In this document: in pieces, positions 9,211 to 16,913 of the stretch | Numbering within the stretch: position 1 is the first letter of the stretch | Layout: every line of letters starts with the position of its first letter | Assembly: GCA_016125455.1 (NCBI GenBank) | Contig: WGLS01000009.1 | Location: 59,501-123,500 of the forward strand | DNA from: Alphaproteobacteria bacterium | GTDB lineage: Bacteria; Pseudomonadota; Alphaproteobacteria; Caulobacterales; Parvularculaceae | Reading direction: 5' to 3' | Length of the DNA stretch: 64,000 nt | The notes under the pieces: model-generated | Told to the model about the DNA's origin: nothing | Databases searched by the model: none | The model's input: only the letters and a program-made list of their open reading frames with translations | Made by a program: the position numbers and the translations under genes

Positions 9211-10509
9211 ATGAATGTGCAGGGCAGCCTTCCGAAAGACGAAGATGGAAATGTTGCGATCCTGTTCGGGTTGCTGGCGCCAGTCCTGTTCGCCCTCGCA
9301 GGCGCGGGGATCGATTACGGCCGGTATGTGGCGATGCGGGCGGCCTATCAGGAAGTCGCCGATAGCGCCGCGCTGGCTGGCGCGCGCGAGTATGCCCTTT
9401 CCGGGACTGGCGCGAAACGCGCGTCGGACGGGTCAAACCGGCTGAGCGCGTCGGCAGCGACAAACGACAATGGGGCCGTGCCGAAATCCGTCGCCGAGAG
9501 CGTCGCGAGGAAGAGTATCGTCGACGAGGATTCTAGCGAAAACGCCAAGGTAGCCGTCGCCACCGACGACTACATGAAATCTGTCGAGGTCGAAATCTCC
9601 ACCAGTTTCACGCCGACGTTTCTTGTCGGCATGTTCCGCAGCCCGATGCCAGTGAACGTGCGCTCACAGGCGCAGGCGAGCGGCCAGGGCAAGATCTGCG
9701 TCATTACGCTTGATACTGACAATGGCGGCGCCGTCTTCGTCGAGGGCGACGGCACGCTGTCCGGCGAGGACTGCTCCATGTACGCGAATTCGAGCAAACC
9801 CGACGCGATCGTCGTTCAGAACAATGGCCGCATCGAGGCAGCCTTCGTGTGTTCGTCGGGCGGCGTCTCCGACGCGGTTGGCGGCATTGACCCCGAACCG
9901 TTGACCGACTGTCCGCCCAAGCAGGACCCGCTGGCGACCCGCGGCGTCGATCCCCCACGCGGCGGCGGCCTTCTCGGAGGCGTCGTATCCGTCGTGACGC
10001 CGACGCTCGACCCCGGGATCTATGACGGCGGGCTGACGATCGACGATGCCGACGTGACGCTCGCGCCGGGGGTCTACGCCATCAAGAATGGCGATCTGAT
10101 CATCAGCGGCGCCTCGCGGGTCGTGGGCGAAGGCGTTTCGTTTCATTTCTTCGACAAGGCCGGCATGAGCGTCGGGCCGGACACGACGCTTGAGCTCTCC
10201 GCGCCAACGACCGGCGACCGTGCGGGCATTCTCATGTACCAGGATCCAGCCGCCAACGACCTCATAGAGTTTCGCATATCGAGCAATGACGCGCGCAAGC
10301 TTGTCGGCACCATTTACCTCAAGTCCGGTTACTTTCTGGTCGACTCCCAGTCACCGGTGGCTGGCGACTCCGCCTATACGGCGCTCGTCGTCAATCGCCT
10401 GCGCGTGACCGGCGCGGCGAGCCTCGTCCTGAACTCTAACTATGGCGATACCGCCGTTCCCGTGCCGCTCGGCCTCAATTCCCCGGGCGAAGTTTCGTTG
10501 CGCAACTAG
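9211..10509 (+). CDS. TadG-like (pilus assembly/Tad) protein
   Basis: This 432-residue protein begins with the TadE/TadG pattern: a short acidic lead, GNVAILFGLLAPVLFALAGAGIDYGR as a single membrane segment (about 13-35), then MRAAYQEVADSAALAGA. These proteins put their C-terminal part in the periplasm as part of Flp/Tad pilus or related secretion systems. The C-terminal half (about 255-432) is a repetitive beta-rich region (DPGIYDGGLTI, APGVYAIKNGDLII, EGVSFHFFD) seen in many stand-alone alphaproteobacterial TadG relatives. No other tad gene is nearby, so it may act outside a canonical pilus. Confidence 0.75.
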   Translation: MNVQGSLPKDEDGNVAILFGLLAPVLFALAGAGIDYGRYVAMRAAYQEVADSAALAGAREYALSGTGAKRASDGSNRLSASAATNDNGAVPKSVAESVARKSIVDEDSSENAKVAVATDDYMKSVEVEISTSFTPTFLVGMFRSPMPVNVRSQAQASGQGKICVITLDTDNGGAVFVEGDGTLSGEDCSMYANSSKPDAIVVQNNGRIEAAFVCSSGGVSDAVGGIDPEPLTDCPPKQDPLATRGVDPPRGGGLLGGVVSVVTPTLDPGIYDGGLTIDDADVTLAPGVYAIKNGDLIISGASRVVGEGVSFHFFDKAGMSVGPDTTLELSAPTTGDRAGILMYQDPAANDLIEFRISSNDARKLVGTIYLKSGYFLVDSQSPVAGDSAYTALVVNRLRVTGAASLVLNSNYGDTAVPVPLGLNSPGEVSLRN

Positions 10510-10646
10510 GCGGCGCTTGCTGCGAATTCCCCGGCGTCCAATCCGGCGCCGCGCATCCGTTGCCACGCCGGGCCTAGAACCGCATAACGCCCGCAACGGC
10601 GCGGGATGCGCCTTCGCGCAGCGACCGACGGCGGAGACTACTGGCC

Positions 10647-11450
10647 ATGGCCGAACGGACGGCGGCGATCCTTGCGATTGGCGACGAGCTATTGTCCGGC
10701 CGCACGCGGGATATCAACGTGCATCGGCTTGGCGGCTGGCTGACCGAACGGGCCGTCGCCCTGAAAGAAGCGCGGATCGTGACTGATGACATAGCGCTCA
10801 TCGCCTCGGCGCTGAACGACCTGAGGGCAAGATACGACTATGTATTCACTTCGGGCGGCATCGGTCCGACCCATGACGACCTGACTGTTGACGGCGTCGC
10901 CGCCGCGTTCGGCGTCGATGTCGTTGAAAACTCCGCCGCGCTCGCCCGCATTGAGGCCTGGTATCGCGGGCTCGGCGAGGAAGTGACGCCGGCCCGACGT
11001 CGCATGGCGCGCATGCCGGGCGGCGCGATCCTGATAGACAATCCGGTCAGCGGCGCGCCCGGCGTGCGCCTCGGCAATGTCTATGTGATGGCCGGCGTGC
11101 CGCGCATTTTCGCGGCGATGCTCGACGCCGTTGCGACTGAAATTGAACCGGGGATCCGCATCCATTCGCGCGCGGTGACGGCGAGGGGCCTGCCGGAATC
11201 AGCCATCGCAGACCGCCTGCGCGCGATCCAGGCGGCTGGCGGCGCCGGCGTCGCAATCGGCAGCTATCCGATCGACGGCGACCGCAAGGGCGTGACTATC
11301 ATCGCGCGCTCGGCAAGTCCCGCCGACGCTGAGTCGGCGATCGACGCGGTGCGCAGCGCGATGCGGGATCTCGGCGTCGAACCGGTTGACGGCGACCATG
11401 CCGCCCTTCGCGGCATGACTACCAGCGACGAAGCCGGCGAAGCGCGCTAG
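10647..11450 (+). CDS. MoaB/Mog-domain protein (CinA-like)
   Basis: This 267-residue protein consists of a molybdopterin-binding MoCF domain at the N-terminus, shown by AAILAIGDELLSGRTRDIN (5-23) and TSGGIGPTHDDLT (about 68-80), as in the N-terminal half of CinA. The C-terminal amidase domain of full CinA (about 160 residues) is absent. This short form is usually annotated as competence/damage-inducible protein A-like or molybdopterin-binding protein. The actual substrate is uncertain. The next gene begins about 60 bases downstream, so a shared transcript is likely. Confidence 0.85.
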   Translation: MAERTAAILAIGDELLSGRTRDINVHRLGGWLTERAVALKEARIVTDDIALIASALNDLRARYDYVFTSGGIGPTHDDLTVDGVAAAFGVDVVENSAALARIEAWYRGLGEEVTPARRRMARMPGGAILIDNPVSGAPGVRLGNVYVMAGVPRIFAAMLDAVATEIEPGIRIHSRAVTARGLPESAIADRLRAIQAAGGAGVAIGSYPIDGDRKGVTIIARSASPADAESAIDAVRSAMRDLGVEPVDGDHAALRGMTTSDEAGEAR

Positions 11451-11510
11451 AGGGTGTCCGTGACGACGATAACAGGCGCGAGCGGCGCCATCAGAAAGTC
11501 GAGGGGTGCG

Positions 11511-12032
11511 ATGACCGGAAAGAATCAACGCCTTGGACGTTTGTTTGGCCTGGCGACGTTGGCGTTCAGCGTTGCGGCGACAGGCGTCGCGCATGCGCAG
11601 TCTGAAAGTGAAGGTCCCGGTGAGACCCTTTCGGGCGAGGTCGCCCGCGCCTATGAAGCCGGCGTCGAGGCGCTGCGAACCCGGAATTTCGAAGGCGCGA
11701 TCGAGCAATTCGATAAGGTCCTGGATGATGAGAAAGATCATCCCGAGGCGAATTACTTCATGGGGATGGCTTACGCCTATCTGAGTGACGACAAGCGCGC
11801 CGAGCGCCATTTTGGACGCGCCGTGAAGGCGCGCGAGAGCTTTGTCGAAGCGAGAGAGTGGCTCGCGGTAGTGCAGGTGCGGCGCGGCGATCGCAAGGAT
11901 GCCGAGGATCAGCTCGCTGCGATCAGGGCGCTACGGGCGTCGTGCACGGCCGACACTTGCGACGACGCTTACGAAGCGCGCGCAACGCGGGCGATTGAAA
12001 AAGTCACGGCGACGCTCGATGCCGCGAACTGA
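11511..12032 (+). CDS. Exported TPR-repeat protein
   Basis: This 173-residue protein begins with a signal peptide (RLGRLFGLATLAFSVAATG then VAHAQ, cut after about residue 30). Two to three tetratricopeptide units follow (about 45-145): AYEAGVEALRTRNFEGAIEQF, HPEANYFMGMAYAYLSDDKRA and EAREWLAVVQVRRGDRKDA. The C-terminus holds a CTADTC pair that could form a disulfide. ATG at 11511 is preferred over GTG at 11454 because GAGGGG lies just upstream. It is presumably a periplasmic protein-protein interaction module; the partner is unknown. Confidence 0.75.
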   Translation: MTGKNQRLGRLFGLATLAFSVAATGVAHAQSESEGPGETLSGEVARAYEAGVEALRTRNFEGAIEQFDKVLDDEKDHPEANYFMGMAYAYLSDDKRAERHFGRAVKARESFVEAREWLAVVQVRRGDRKDAEDQLAAIRALRASCTADTCDDAYEARATRAIEKVTATLDAAN

Positions 12033-12068
12033 TCCGACGTCGGCTTTTCATGACAAACGGCGCGCTAG

Positions 12069-13451
12069 ATGCTGAGCGTCCTTGATATTTTCAAGATTGG
12101 CATTGGTCCATCGAGCTCTCATACGGTAGGCCCGATGAGGGCGGCGAGACGATTTCTGGTGGAAGCGCGCGAGGCGGGGGCGCTTGACCAGGCAGAGCGC
12201 TTTCACGTCGAACTGCACGGCTCGCTGGCCCTTACCGGCATTGGCCACGGCTCCGACCGGGCGGTTATCATGGGACTGATGGGTTTTGAGCCCGAAGCGA
12301 CCGACCCGGACGATGCAGCGCGCGCGGTCGCCGAGGCCCGCGCCGAGGGTCGCCTGACGCTCTTTGGCCGAACCGACGCCGTCGCCTTCGATGAGCGCCG
12401 CGATATTGAACTGCGCGGCGACATTATTCCGACCCTTCATCCGAACGGGATGAGACTGAGGCTACTTGACGGGGAAGGGGCGACGACGTTTGAGCAGACA
12501 TATTACTCCGTTGGCGGCGGATTTATAGCGAGCTCGCGACAGCTGGAAACGCCGGCCGAGGACGATCTGATCGTCCAGGCGAAGAAGGGCCCGAAGCCCT
12601 TCGCGTCAGCGGCCGAATTGATGGCATTCTGCCAGGAAGACGATCTCGACGTCGCGAGCGTGGTGCTGGCGAACGAGGACGCAATGCGTCCGCGCGCTGA
12701 GACCCTCGCCGGGCTCGACGCAATATGGGCTGCGATGCTTGCCTGCGTCGAACGCGGGCTCTCGACCGAAGGCGAACTGCCCGGCGGCCTCCGGGTGCGG
12801 CGCCGGGCGCCCAAGCTCTACCGCTCGCTGCTGGAGACGCCGCTGGCGAACGATCGCGAGCAGCTGTTTGACTGGCTAAACGTCTTCGCCATGGCGGTCA
12901 ACGAAGAGAACGCCGCCGGCGGGCGCGTCGTGACGGCGCCTACGAACGGCGCTGCGGGCATCATACCGTCCATCATAATGCACTATTGCCGTGATGACGG
13001 GGCGCCGCAGATTGATCGTATACGCACGTTCCTGCTTACGGCCGGCGGGGTCGGCATGCTCTACAAGATGCGCGCGTCGATCTCCGGCGCGGAAATGGGA
13101 TGCCAGGGCGAAGTTGGCGTCGCGTGTTCAATGGCCGCGGCGGGCCTCGCCGCTGTCTGGGGCGGCGGTCCCCGGCAGGTGGAACGGGCGGCGGAGATCG
13201 CCATGGAGCACAATCTTGGCCTTACTTGCGATCCGGTGGGCGGGCTTGTCCAGATCCCATGCATCGAGCGCAACGCCATCGGGGCGGTCAAGGCCGCAAA
13301 TGCCGCGAGGCTGGCGCTTCGATCCGGGGATGACGCCAAGGTTTCCCTCGACCAGGTGATCGAGACGATGCGCCAGACGGGTCTCGACATGTCGACGAAG
13401 TACAAGGAAACGAGCGAGGGCGGCCTCGCGGTCAACGTCGTGGAATGCTGA
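12069..13451 (+). CDS. sdaA: L-serine ammonia-lyase (single-chain, iron-sulfur)
   Basis: This 460-residue L-serine dehydratase converts serine to pyruvate and ammonia with a [4Fe-4S] cluster. The beta-type N-terminal domain starts [21 protein letters not shown]. The alpha domain has [19 protein letters not shown] and the cysteines expected for cluster binding ([19 protein letters not shown] and QIPCIERN). Both domains are in one chain, as in SdaA/SdaB of E. coli. It starts 36 bases after the TPR gene. The pyruvate it makes could feed the pyruvate dehydrogenase genes found in the same window; that link is inference. Confidence 0.95.
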   Translation: MLSVLDIFKIGIGPSSSHTVGPMRAARRFLVEAREAGALDQAERFHVELHGSLALTGIGHGSDRAVIMGLMGFEPEATDPDDAARAVAEARAEGRLTLFGRTDAVAFDERRDIELRGDIIPTLHPNGMRLRLLDGEGATTFEQTYYSVGGGFIASSRQLETPAEDDLIVQAKKGPKPFASAAELMAFCQEDDLDVASVVLANEDAMRPRAETLAGLDAIWAAMLACVERGLSTEGELPGGLRVRRRAPKLYRSLLETPLANDREQLFDWLNVFAMAVNEENAAGGRVVTAPTNGAAGIIPSIIMHYCRDDGAPQIDRIRTFLLTAGGVGMLYKMRASISGAEMGCQGEVGVACSMAAAGLAAVWGGGPRQVERAAEIAMEHNLGLTCDPVGGLVQIPCIERNAIGAVKAANAARLALRSGDDAKVSLDQVIETMRQTGLDMSTKYKETSEGGLAVNVVEC

Positions 13452-13457
13452 CTACGG

Positions 13458-13475
13458 CTGGCTGCGCGCAGCCAG
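13458..13475. terminator. Palindromic hairpin between sdaA and MFS gene
   Basis: An 18-base perfect palindrome (CTGGCTGCGCGCAGCCAG) fills the 25 bases between the convergent stop codons. It can form a 7-base stem with a 4-base loop on either transcript and is a likely bidirectional terminator, though without a T-run. Confidence 0.5.
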
Positions 13476-13476
13476 G

Positions 13477-14763
13477 TCAGACGTCCGCCGCGCTGGCGGC
13501 CCTTTCCGACGGCGCGTTTTGCGCTGACCTTTCTTCATTTGGATCGTCTTCAGCAATTTCAAACACCGCAGGCGACGCGCTGCGCGGGACAGGCGAGAAT
13601 GGCGTCTTCTCGTCTGCGACGGGCGCCTCCCGCGTCAGAATCCTTGCAAGGGCGAATACGCAGAATGCTGAATAGATGACGGCGATATAAACGAAAATTG
13701 CGGACGGACCGTAGGCGGACATTGCGAAGCCGCCGGCAAATGAGCCGATCACGGCGCCGCTGGCGTGCAGGAGCAAAAGGCCGCCATTGGTCTCTACTGC
13801 GGAGCCGGGTTCGGCGTGGTCGTTGGCGTGCGCGGCATTCAGGCCGAACATCGGAATGATGAAAGCGCCAAACGCTGCGCCGATGCCGAGAAGGTACGCT
13901 TCGCCTTTTGCCCCAAAATGCGACAGGGCAAGCGCGGCGGCGACCCCCAAGACGCCGGACCCGACCATGACGATGCGGCGGTCGACCTTGTCGGAGAGCC
14001 AGCCGATCGGCCATTGCAGCAGCGCCGCGCCAATGACGACGCAGGACATGAACGCCGCGATCACTGCCTTCGGATACCCGAGCTGTTGGGCGTATACCGG
14101 CCCGAGCGCCCAGAAAGAGGAGTTGGCCAGGCCAGTTGCGGCCGCGCCGACGGCCGCGACCCGGGAGACCTTGAAGAGCTTCGGAATATTGAGGCGCGCC
14201 GTGGCGATCGGCTGCGGCGCCGGCGAGCGCGTCAGCGCCACCGGCACGAGCGCGATCGAAATCATGATCGAGGTCAGCGCGAACAGCTCAAAGCCTTCCG
14301 GACTGGCGGTGGCAAGCAGCGCATTGCCGGTCACTGTCGCGCTGAGGTCTACGACCCGGTAGGTCGACATGATGCGGCCGCGGTCGGCGTTCGTCGCGCG
14401 CTCGTTCAGCCAGCTTTCGATAATCATGACGAGGCCGGCGAAGCAAAATCCGGTAACGCCGCGCAATAGGCCCCAGGCGATTTCATTGACAATAAAGGGA
14501 TGGGTCAATGCGGAGGCTGACGCGATCGAGGCGAGGGCGACAAATGTGCGGATATGGCCGACTGACTTGATGAACTGTGGATTGAAGCGGCAACCAAGGA
14601 TGTAGCCAGTGAAATAGCATGCCATGAGCGCGCCGATCACCGGCGTCGGAAATCCCTCGATGCCGCCGCGTACGGATAATAGAGTCGCCTGCAGCCCGTT
14701 GCCGACAAGAAGTATCGCCGCCGCCAGCAACAATGCGGCGATGGCTGACAGCGCATTGATCAT
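13477..14763 (-). CDS. MFS transporter (YcaD-like)
   Basis: This 428-residue major facilitator protein has twelve predicted hydrophobic segments from residue 5 to about 375. The loop between helices 2 and 3 reads GCRFNPQFIKSVGHIRTF, and an ESWLNERATNADRGRIMS segment after the fourth helix matches the YcaD/UMF-type MFS group. The second half repeats the pattern with GWLSDKVDRRIVMVG. The C-terminal 50 residues are a hydrophilic, probably disordered tail. The substrate cannot be told from sequence. Confidence 0.85.
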   Translation of the reverse strand: MINALSAIAALLLAAAILLVGNGLQATLLSVRGGIEGFPTPVIGALMACYFTGYILGCRFNPQFIKSVGHIRTFVALASIASASALTHPFIVNEIAWGLLRGVTGFCFAGLVMIIESWLNERATNADRGRIMSTYRVVDLSATVTGNALLATASPEGFELFALTSIMISIALVPVALTRSPAPQPIATARLNIPKLFKVSRVAAVGAAATGLANSSFWALGPVYAQQLGYPKAVIAAFMSCVVIGAALLQWPIGWLSDKVDRRIVMVGSGVLGVAAALALSHFGAKGEAYLLGIGAAFGAFIIPMFGLNAAHANDHAEPGSAVETNGGLLLLHASGAVIGSFAGGFAMSAYGPSAIFVYIAVIYSAFCVFALARILTREAPVADEKTPFSPVPRSASPAVFEIAEDDPNEERSAQNAPSERAASAADV

Positions 14764-14894
14764 GGCGTCGTCCGACTTCGAAGAGCGTCCTGAATATATC
14801 GACCGGGCTACGCTTTCTCGCTGGCGCCCGCAAGGCGGTCCGGCGAAGTTTGCCCGGGGTAGCGACGAATGCTATTTGCCGAAAACGGTAACAT

Positions 14895-14981
14895 GCGGGC
14901 GTGGCGGAATAGGTAGACGCAACGGACTTAAAATCCGTCGGCCGCAAGGCCATGCCGGTTCAAGTCCGGCCGCCCGCACCA
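14895..14981 (+). tRNA. tRNA-Leu (anticodon UAA)
   Basis: This is an 87-base class II tRNA. The acceptor stem GCGGGCG pairs with CGCCCGC (14971-14977), with discriminator A and encoded CCA at 14979-14981. The anticodon stem ACGGA/TCCGT (14922-14926, 14934-14938) encloses the loop CTTAAAA with anticodon TAA at 14929-14931. A short variable arm (CGGCCGCAAGGCC region) and the T arm GCCGGTTCAAGTCCGGC are complete. The D-arm has the leucine-type GGTAGACGC. No sign of an integrated element at its 3' end. Confidence 0.97.
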
Positions 14982-14983
14982 CT

Positions 14984-14999
14984 GCGCCGGATCCGGCGC
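14984..14999 (+). terminator. Hairpin downstream of tRNA-Leu
   Basis: The 16-base palindrome GCGCCGGATCCGGCGC begins two bases after the CCA end of tRNA-Leu. It forms a 6-base GC stem with a GATC loop. Only a weak pyrimidine stretch follows. Likely transcription end of the tRNA gene. Confidence 0.5.
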
Positions 15000-15090
15000 C
15001 CGGGATCTTGCCGCTCGCCTCGCTTGTCCCGCCTCGCTCGGCTAGACCCAGAGGCGCCGCCAAAGGCCAGCGGGGTCGCGCAGGGCGTTG

Positions 15091-16710
15091 CTATGCTTGC
15101 TCGATAGCATAGCAGCCGGCTTCCAAGCCCTCCCGGAGCTTGAACTTCTGGATCTTGCCGGAGCCCGTAAGGGGCCATTCCTCGACCCATATCCAGAACG
15201 CCGGGGTTTTCTGCGGCGACAGGCGGTCTCGAATGAACGCTTTCATCGCGACAGCGTCCGGTCGGGCGGCGCCGTCACGGGCCTTCATGAAACATGCGAC
15301 CTGCTCGCCCCACTTGTCGTCCGGCACGCCAATAACAGCGACCTCTGACACCGCTTCGTGCTCGAGCATTGCGTTCTCGATTTCCACCGGGAACAGGTTC
15401 TCGCCGCCGCGGATAATCATGTCCTTGACCCGGCCGGTGATGGTCACATAGCCGCGCGCGTCCATCCGACCGAGATCGCCGGTGTGCAGCCAGCCGTTCG
15501 CGTCGATCGCCGCGGCGGTCGCTTCCGGATTATCATTGTAGCCCGACATCACGAGGTATCCGCGGCAACAGATTTCGCCGATCGCGTCGCAGCCGACAAC
15601 TTCGCCGGTTTGCGGATCGAGGATTGCAACGTCCGTGTGGGGAACAGGCTGGCCGATCGTCTCGGTGAGGTCAATGAGGTCGTCATCGTACCACGCCTGC
15701 GTGATGACCGGCGACGACTCCGTCTGTCCGTAGACGATCTGGATCGGCGCCCCGATGACGCGCTGGGCGCGACGGCAGAGTTCCGGCGCGACCATCGACC
15801 CGCCGGACATGATTCGCTTCACGCTCGAGAGGTCGATGCCCCTGGACTCGACGATGTCGAGGAGCGCGACGAGCATAGTTGGAACGCCGAGGATAAAGCC
15901 CGTTCGCTCTCGCTCGGCGACCCGCGCGATCATCTCCGGATCGAACATCGGCGCAAGCAACATCGTGCCGCCCGTCGCAAGGCCGCCGAGCACGAGGATT
16001 GCGCAGCCGGTCGTATGGAACAGCGGCATGCTGTGGATGAATGCGTCGCCGGGCTTGAGGCCGGCTCGCGCCATCACGTCGATGCCGTTCCGGACGAGGC
16101 CGTTATGGTGCAGGAGCGCGCCTTTCGGAAAGCCTGTGGTGCCGGACGTGTACTGAATCTGGACGTCATCGTGCGGCTTCGGATGCCGGATATCGCCCTT
16201 GTCGGCGCCGTCAAAAAGCTCGTCATGATCCGTCAGAAGGATTCGGTGCCTGATCGCCGGCAGGGCGTCGCAGACTTCATCGGCGATCGCCTGCATCGGA
16301 TTGCCGCGAAAGTCGGCGACATAGTAGATCGCTTCGGACCGGGACTGTTCGAGGACGAATTTCAGCTCCCGCGGCTGGTATGACGGGTTCACGGTCACGA
16401 GCACGACGCCGGCCAGCCCGCAGGCGAGCTCCAGGAGCACCCATTCCGGCAGGTTGTTCGCATAGACGGCGACGCGCGCGCCTTCGGCGTGGCGGCTCGC
16501 CAGCGCGCGGGCGAGGCGCTTGGCGTCGTGAAGAAGCTCGGCGTAGGTCCAGGTGCGGCCGACCGCCCCGTTATACCCTAGCTCCTTCATCGCGGGCCGG
16601 TCCGGCGCCGCGGCGGCCGACCGTTGGAGCATCTCGCCGATGGTGATGGGCTCGGGATCGGCGCCTTCCTGCGCCGGAAAGAATGCTTCCGTCAGCCGCA
16701 CGTCATACAT
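15091..16710 (-). CDS. Acyl-CoA synthetase (AMP-dependent ligase)
   Basis: This 539-residue member of the ANL superfamily activates a carboxylic acid as acyl-AMP and then acyl-CoA. The P-loop-like motif is YTSGTTGFPKGA. The adenine/acyl pocket motif is YGQTESSP. The hinge region includes WLHTGDLGRMDARGYVTITGRVKDMIIRGGENLFPVEIE, and the catalytic lysine lies in PLTGSGKIQKFKL near the end. The N-terminus SYQPRELKFVLEQS type is common in medium- and long-chain fatty acyl-CoA synthases. Chain-length preference is not evident. It is divergent from the lipoprotein gene downstream. Confidence 0.88.
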   Translation of the reverse strand: MYDVRLTEAFFPAQEGADPEPITIGEMLQRSAAAAPDRPAMKELGYNGAVGRTWTYAELLHDAKRLARALASRHAEGARVAVYANNLPEWVLLELACGLAGVVLVTVNPSYQPRELKFVLEQSRSEAIYYVADFRGNPMQAIADEVCDALPAIRHRILLTDHDELFDGADKGDIRHPKPHDDVQIQYTSGTTGFPKGALLHHNGLVRNGIDVMARAGLKPGDAFIHSMPLFHTTGCAILVLGGLATGGTMLLAPMFDPEMIARVAERERTGFILGVPTMLVALLDIVESRGIDLSSVKRIMSGGSMVAPELCRRAQRVIGAPIQIVYGQTESSPVITQAWYDDDLIDLTETIGQPVPHTDVAILDPQTGEVVGCDAIGEICCRGYLVMSGYNDNPEATAAAIDANGWLHTGDLGRMDARGYVTITGRVKDMIIRGGENLFPVEIENAMLEHEAVSEVAVIGVPDDKWGEQVACFMKARDGAARPDAVAMKAFIRDRLSPQKTPAFWIWVEEWPLTGSGKIQKFKLREGLEAGCYAIEQA

Positions 16711-16913
16711 TCTTGTTCTCCCGCTCCGGCCAGCGCGCCGCGCGCAATTCGGCGGGACGCAAAAGAGCGCCGATAGTGGAGCCGACGCCGACGACCGGCA
16801 AGCGCGCTGCGCGGCAAGGACGTGCCGCGGTCAGATATAGTCTCACTGTTTTTGCGCTTGCGAACGAAAATGCTAAACCAACGCGGCGAACCGGCGAATG
16901 GAGGCGAGCGGCA

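Noticed and set aside
14895..15090. tRNA-Leu as an integration site
   Set aside because: No integrase or direct repeat of the tRNA 3' end is seen on either side.
16711..16913. Possible promoter boxes TTGCGC/GCTAAA before the large lipoprotein gene
   Set aside because: Spacing is about 14 bases and the match weak; not reported as a promoter.
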